Assembly (NCBI RefSeq): GCF_028736035.1
Contig: NZ_CP117866.1
Location: forward strand, 4,526,001 to 4,590,000
Direction: 5' to 3'
From: Streptomyces sp. T12
GTDB taxonomy: Bacteria; Actinomycetota; Actinomycetes; Streptomycetales; Streptomycetaceae
DNA length: 64,000 bases
In this document: positions 61,598 through 64,000 of the stretch, one piece after another
How the letters are laid out: each line of letters opens with the position of its first letter
Position numbering within the stretch: the stretch's first letter is position 1
Translations under genes and position numbers: made by a program
Notes under the pieces: model-generated
Told to the model about the DNA's origin: nothing
What the model saw: only the letters and a program-made list of their open reading frames with translations
The model's database searches: none

Positions 61598-61857
61598 TTA
61601 CCCGTACCAGGTGACATTGCAGATGTAGACGCATTCATGTCGTGGCACGGCCAGAAAGCAGATGAAGCCCCGCCCGCCGAGGATGTCGAATTCACGCAGC
61701 CCGCCCTCCCGGTCCAGCGGTCTGCCGACCTTCACGGAGTCATGTCCGAGTGCGCCAGTTCGGTGGCGAGCCGTTCCACCTCCGCCACGACTCCGGGCGG
61801 CAGCCCGCCTGTGACGAACTCGGCACTCGGGTTGTAGTCCCATGCCCAGTCCGTCAC
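61598..61857 (-). pseudogene. RelE/ParE-like toxin, split by a single-base frameshift
   Basis: GTG 61857 overlaps the antitoxin stop by 4 bases and starts VTDWAWDYNPSAEFVTGGLP...ERLATELAH, then terminates early at 61732. In another frame, continuing from about 61740, KVGRPLDREGGLREFDILGG...ICNVTWYG completes a typical RelE-like fold ending at 61598. One base lost near 61745 explains the break. It could be inactivation, a sequencing error, or programmed frameshifting. Confidence 0.75.
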
Positions 61858-62201
61858 AGCCCGGCCTCCGCCTCGGCGGACCCCCTGATCGCGCGGATCT
61901 CGTTGATGGCCTCCGTCGGGTCCTGCTCCCCCGCGTCCACGAGCCGCTCCAGCTCCCGCAACCGGGCGGCCCGGTCTGGGTGCCGTTCGATCGCCACGAA
62001 CACGGCCCAGGAATGCACGAAGGCTCGGAGCGGTGCGAGGCTCTGCGTCTGCTGGGCGTTCGTGGTGGCCTCGAAGAGGTGTTGCGTCAGGGCTGGGATC
62101 CTGCTCGGCGCGATGCGCGCGACCGCAGCCCGCAATGCGTCCGGGGTCAGCTCGGGCATGGGGATCAGCGGACCGTACGGGCCATCGGTCTGGGCGCTCA
62201 C
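61854..62201 (-). CDS. DUF6247-family protein, probable antitoxin
   Basis: About 115 residues from GTG 62201. It has a helical body with TPDALRAAVARIAPSRIPAL and AFVHSWAVFVAIERHPDRAA, the DUF6247 pattern as I recall. Overlapping the RelE-like gene by 4 bp on the same strand is the standard antitoxin-toxin order. No DNA-binding motif is obvious in this short protein, so repression of its own promoter cannot be predicted from sequence. Confidence 0.75.
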   Translation of the reverse strand: MSAQTDGPYGPLIPMPELTPDALRAAVARIAPSRIPALTQHLFEATTNAQQTQSLAPLRAFVHSWAVFVAIERHPDRAARLRELERLVDAGEQDPTEAINEIRAIRGSAEAEAGL

Positions 62202-62302
62202 GGTGACCTCCGGTGCGGGTGACTCGGTCCTCGTACGGTACCGGCGGAGTCGGTGGAGCGGTGTGTGGGCAGCGCTTGTCACGAGGCTCACTTCCCGGGT
62301 CC

Positions 62303-63098
62303 CTACGCCGCCGCCACGCCGGCCGCACGGCAGTCCCGGCAGCGGCCCGGCAGCGGGGAGCGGAAGGCCCGGTCGCAGCCTTCGCAGGTCTGGAGTGGGT
62401 CCCGGCGGACGGGGGCCGGGGGGCGTGCCGGGGCAGGGAGCGGCGGCGGGAGGAGCGCTTCGAGGCGGTGGGCGAGGAATGCCGCCGGGTTCTGGATGGG
62501 GTCCGTGGGCAGGCCGCTGGAGAGGGTTCGCTGTACGGCGGTCGGCGGGACGCCCCGCTCCAGCCAGGCGGAGACGGCCGGGGCCAGGCGGTGTACGTCA
62601 CGTTCGGCCAACAGCAGGCGGGAGTCGTAGGCACGCAGACCGGCGAGGAGGTCGACGGCGGCGCGGGGTGCGGCCGGCGCCTGCTGACGGGACGGCGGTG
62701 CCGGGCGCGGTACGGGGGGGCTCCGTGGCCGCTAGGACCACCGCGCGTCCCGGCCTGTTGTACGAGATCGTCCGGGTCACGACTCGGCCCGATTGAAGAC
62801 GCTCCTTGGTGCGAGCCAGGTATCCATGCGCCTCCAGCTCCCGCAGGGCCCCGGCGATCCGCATCTCCCCCTCGGGGAACTTCGCGGCCAGCGTCTTGAT
62901 CCCGACCGGGGTCCGGGCGGGGAGTGACTGGATGTGGACCGCCAAGCCAATCGCCGTCAGGGACAGCTCCGGGTGCTGGGCGAGGTGGTTTCCGACCACG
63001 ACGAAGTGGTCGTGGTGGGGTTCGGTGACGTGCTCGACGCCTCCGGCGGAATGGCCGGACTTGGCGCGCGCGGGCGCGCTAGGCTGCTGCTCAGTCAT
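62303..63098 (-). pseudogene. helix-turn-helix protein, frameshifted at a G7 tract
   Basis: From ATG 63098 the N-terminal part (LAQHPELSLTAIGLAVHIQS, GIKTLAAKFPEGEMRIAGAL, GRVVTRTISYNRPG) is a winged helix-turn-helix DNA-binding domain. After ATEPP the frame is lost, but the next frame continues with AVDLLAGLRAYDSRLLLAER and a C-terminal zinc-finger-like CEGCDRAF...CRDC, as in normal ~280-residue relatives. The break falls at a run of seven G on the plus strand (62714-62720): one base fewer would restore the gene. Confidence 0.75.
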
Positions 63099-63325
63099 CG
63101 GGAAGGTCTCTTCTTCCTCGGTGTTAGGCCCTCGCACTGGGATGCCACTCCCGGCGGGGGCCGATTCATGTGTGCGGTTGTCGTCCGGGCTGACGCTGCA
63201 CCATCGAATCCCTTCCACGCCAGCCGAGTTGGCGATGTTCACCCCTGCGGGTGATCGACGGGGGCGGTGGGGGCGGGTTGGTTCTTTTCCCGGTTCTTTG
63301 GTTTTTGGCGTCGGGAACAGCCGGG

Positions 63326-63760
63326 TCACGACTCCCCGCGATCCGGCGCCAGTTCGGCCCACACCGTTTTGCAGTTGGCCGGAGCCTCGTCGACGCCCCA
63401 ACGGTCCGCGTACGCCGCCACGATCAGCAGGCCCCGCCCCGAGTCCGCGTCAGCGCCTACCGCGTCCCGGACCTGCGGGATCCGGTCGCCGCGGGCGTCG
63501 GTGACCTCGATGCGGAGGGTGCGGTCGGCGTGGAGCTTCAGCCGCAGCCGGAAGTCTCGCCCTGGGACGCGGCCGTGGAGTACGGCGTTCGACGCGAGCT
63601 CGGCCACGACGTGCGTTCCGCCTTCAACAGTTCTGCCCCAGTCGACGAGTTGGCGCTCGGCGAGCAGGCGGGCGAGTCGAGCACCTCTTCGAGTCGCGGA
63701 CAGCTGAACCGCGAATTGGTGCGTGGAAGAGGTGACTTGGGGGAGGGAATTCGGACTCAT
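63326..63760 (-). CDS. RsbW-like ATP-binding protein
   Basis: 144 residues. HATPase_c N-box VAELASNAVLHGRV, and G-box DADSGRGLLIVAAYADRW. As elsewhere in streptomycetes, such an ATPase is encoded divergently from an XRE-type regulator (here the partial gene at the window edge), forming a recurring regulatory module. Its partner sigma or STAS protein is unknown. Confidence 0.9.
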   Translation of the reverse strand: MSPNSLPQVTSSTHQFAVQLSATRRGARLARLLAERQLVDWGRTVEGGTHVVAELASNAVLHGRVPGRDFRLRLKLHADRTLRIEVTDARGDRIPQVRDAVGADADSGRGLLIVAAYADRWGVDEAPANCKTVWAELAPDRGES

Positions 63761-63873
63761 GTCACTTAGCGTGGCGAGCCGTTCCTACGCTGAACAGCAA
63801 CGACCCGGGTACGGAACGTGACTGTCCGGGTGCAGGTCCGGGTCGTACTGCTCGTACGTCGGGAGGGACGAGG

Positions 63874-64000
63874 GTGGAGGACGAGGAGGCCGAGGCCGTT
63901 CTCAGGACGGTCGGACGGCAGATCAAGATGTGGCGGGAGGCCGCCGGAATGAAACAGGGGGAACTGGGCGTCGCCATCGGGTACGGCGAGGAGATGGTCT
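63874..64000 (+). CDS. XRE-family regulator, 5' part only (cut by window end)
   Basis: GTG 63874 with GGGAGGG upstream. The first 42 residues include RTVGRQIKMWREAAGMKQGE and LGVAIGYGEEMV, the start of a Cro/C1 helix-turn-helix. It is likely to continue as a DUF5753 protein outside the window, as at 49696-50553. Confidence 0.8.
   Translation, partial: MEDEEAEAVLRTVGRQIKMWREAAGMKQGELGVAIGYGEEMV

Overview
The window reads as a Streptomyces chromosome. GC is very high, with strong third-position bias, many GTG starts and GGAGG-type ribosome binding sites. Typical streptomycete families are present: DUF397/XRE pairs, RsbW-like ATPases, Methyltransf_19, CU044_5270, GPP34, SulP with ArsR, and LuxR two-component pairs. 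No rRNA, CRISPR array, complete tRNA or recognisable biosynthetic cluster was seen.

Layout. 0-15 kb is a patchy accessory zone. It holds a complete IS481-type element (496-2451), a HEPN-like protein, an ECF sigma factor with its membrane-anchored partner, several unknown small proteins, a 5'-truncated TnpB and a group II intron tail. Three tRNA 3' halves (Ser at 3.9 kb, Arg at 8.1 and 14.7 kb) mark old integration sites; a wrecked integrase and a wrecked Fpg/Nei gene lie between the two Arg scars. 15-20 kb carries a Uma2 nuclease, two ArsR regulators and a tightly packed ArsR-SulP-unknown-RsbW-STAS-YjdM run. 20-25 kb has two tandem receptor Ser/Thr kinases with extracellular beta-propellers.

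25-33 kb is a plant-polysaccharide (probably arabinan/arabinogalactan) module: a sugar-binding lipoprotein, a broken GH97, and two secreted GH43 enzymes with AbfB domains. TCGAAC-type half-sites recur in front of its transcription units. 34-40 kb contains an ATPase behind a perfect operator, a stand-alone complete rpoA with its own terminator and no ribosomal-protein neighbours, and a NarL-type two-component system whose promoter holds three consecutive palindromes.

40-50 kb is ordinary accessory/core material: a DUF6777-PASTA lipoprotein, small secreted proteins, an SRPBCC protein, a methyltransferase, an MFS pump divergent from its likely ArsR-like regulator, glutathione peroxidase, MerR and an XRE/DUF397 pair. 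51-61 kb has GPP34, a D-Ala-D-Ala carboxypeptidase with a ~560-residue acidic cytoplasmic extension, a large membrane protein, an SDR sharing a perfect operator with a divergent partner, a Na+/solute symporter and an ADP-ribosylglycohydrolase. 61.6-64 kb holds a DUF6247/RelE-like toxin-antitoxin pair with a frameshifted toxin, a helix-turn-helix gene broken at a G7 tract, and a second RsbW/XRE module cut by the window edge.

The most notable item is the rpoA gene outside its usual operon. Next come the SulP operon carrying its own kinase/STAS pair, the recurrent TCGAAC motif in the sugar module, and the tRNA-Arg scars.
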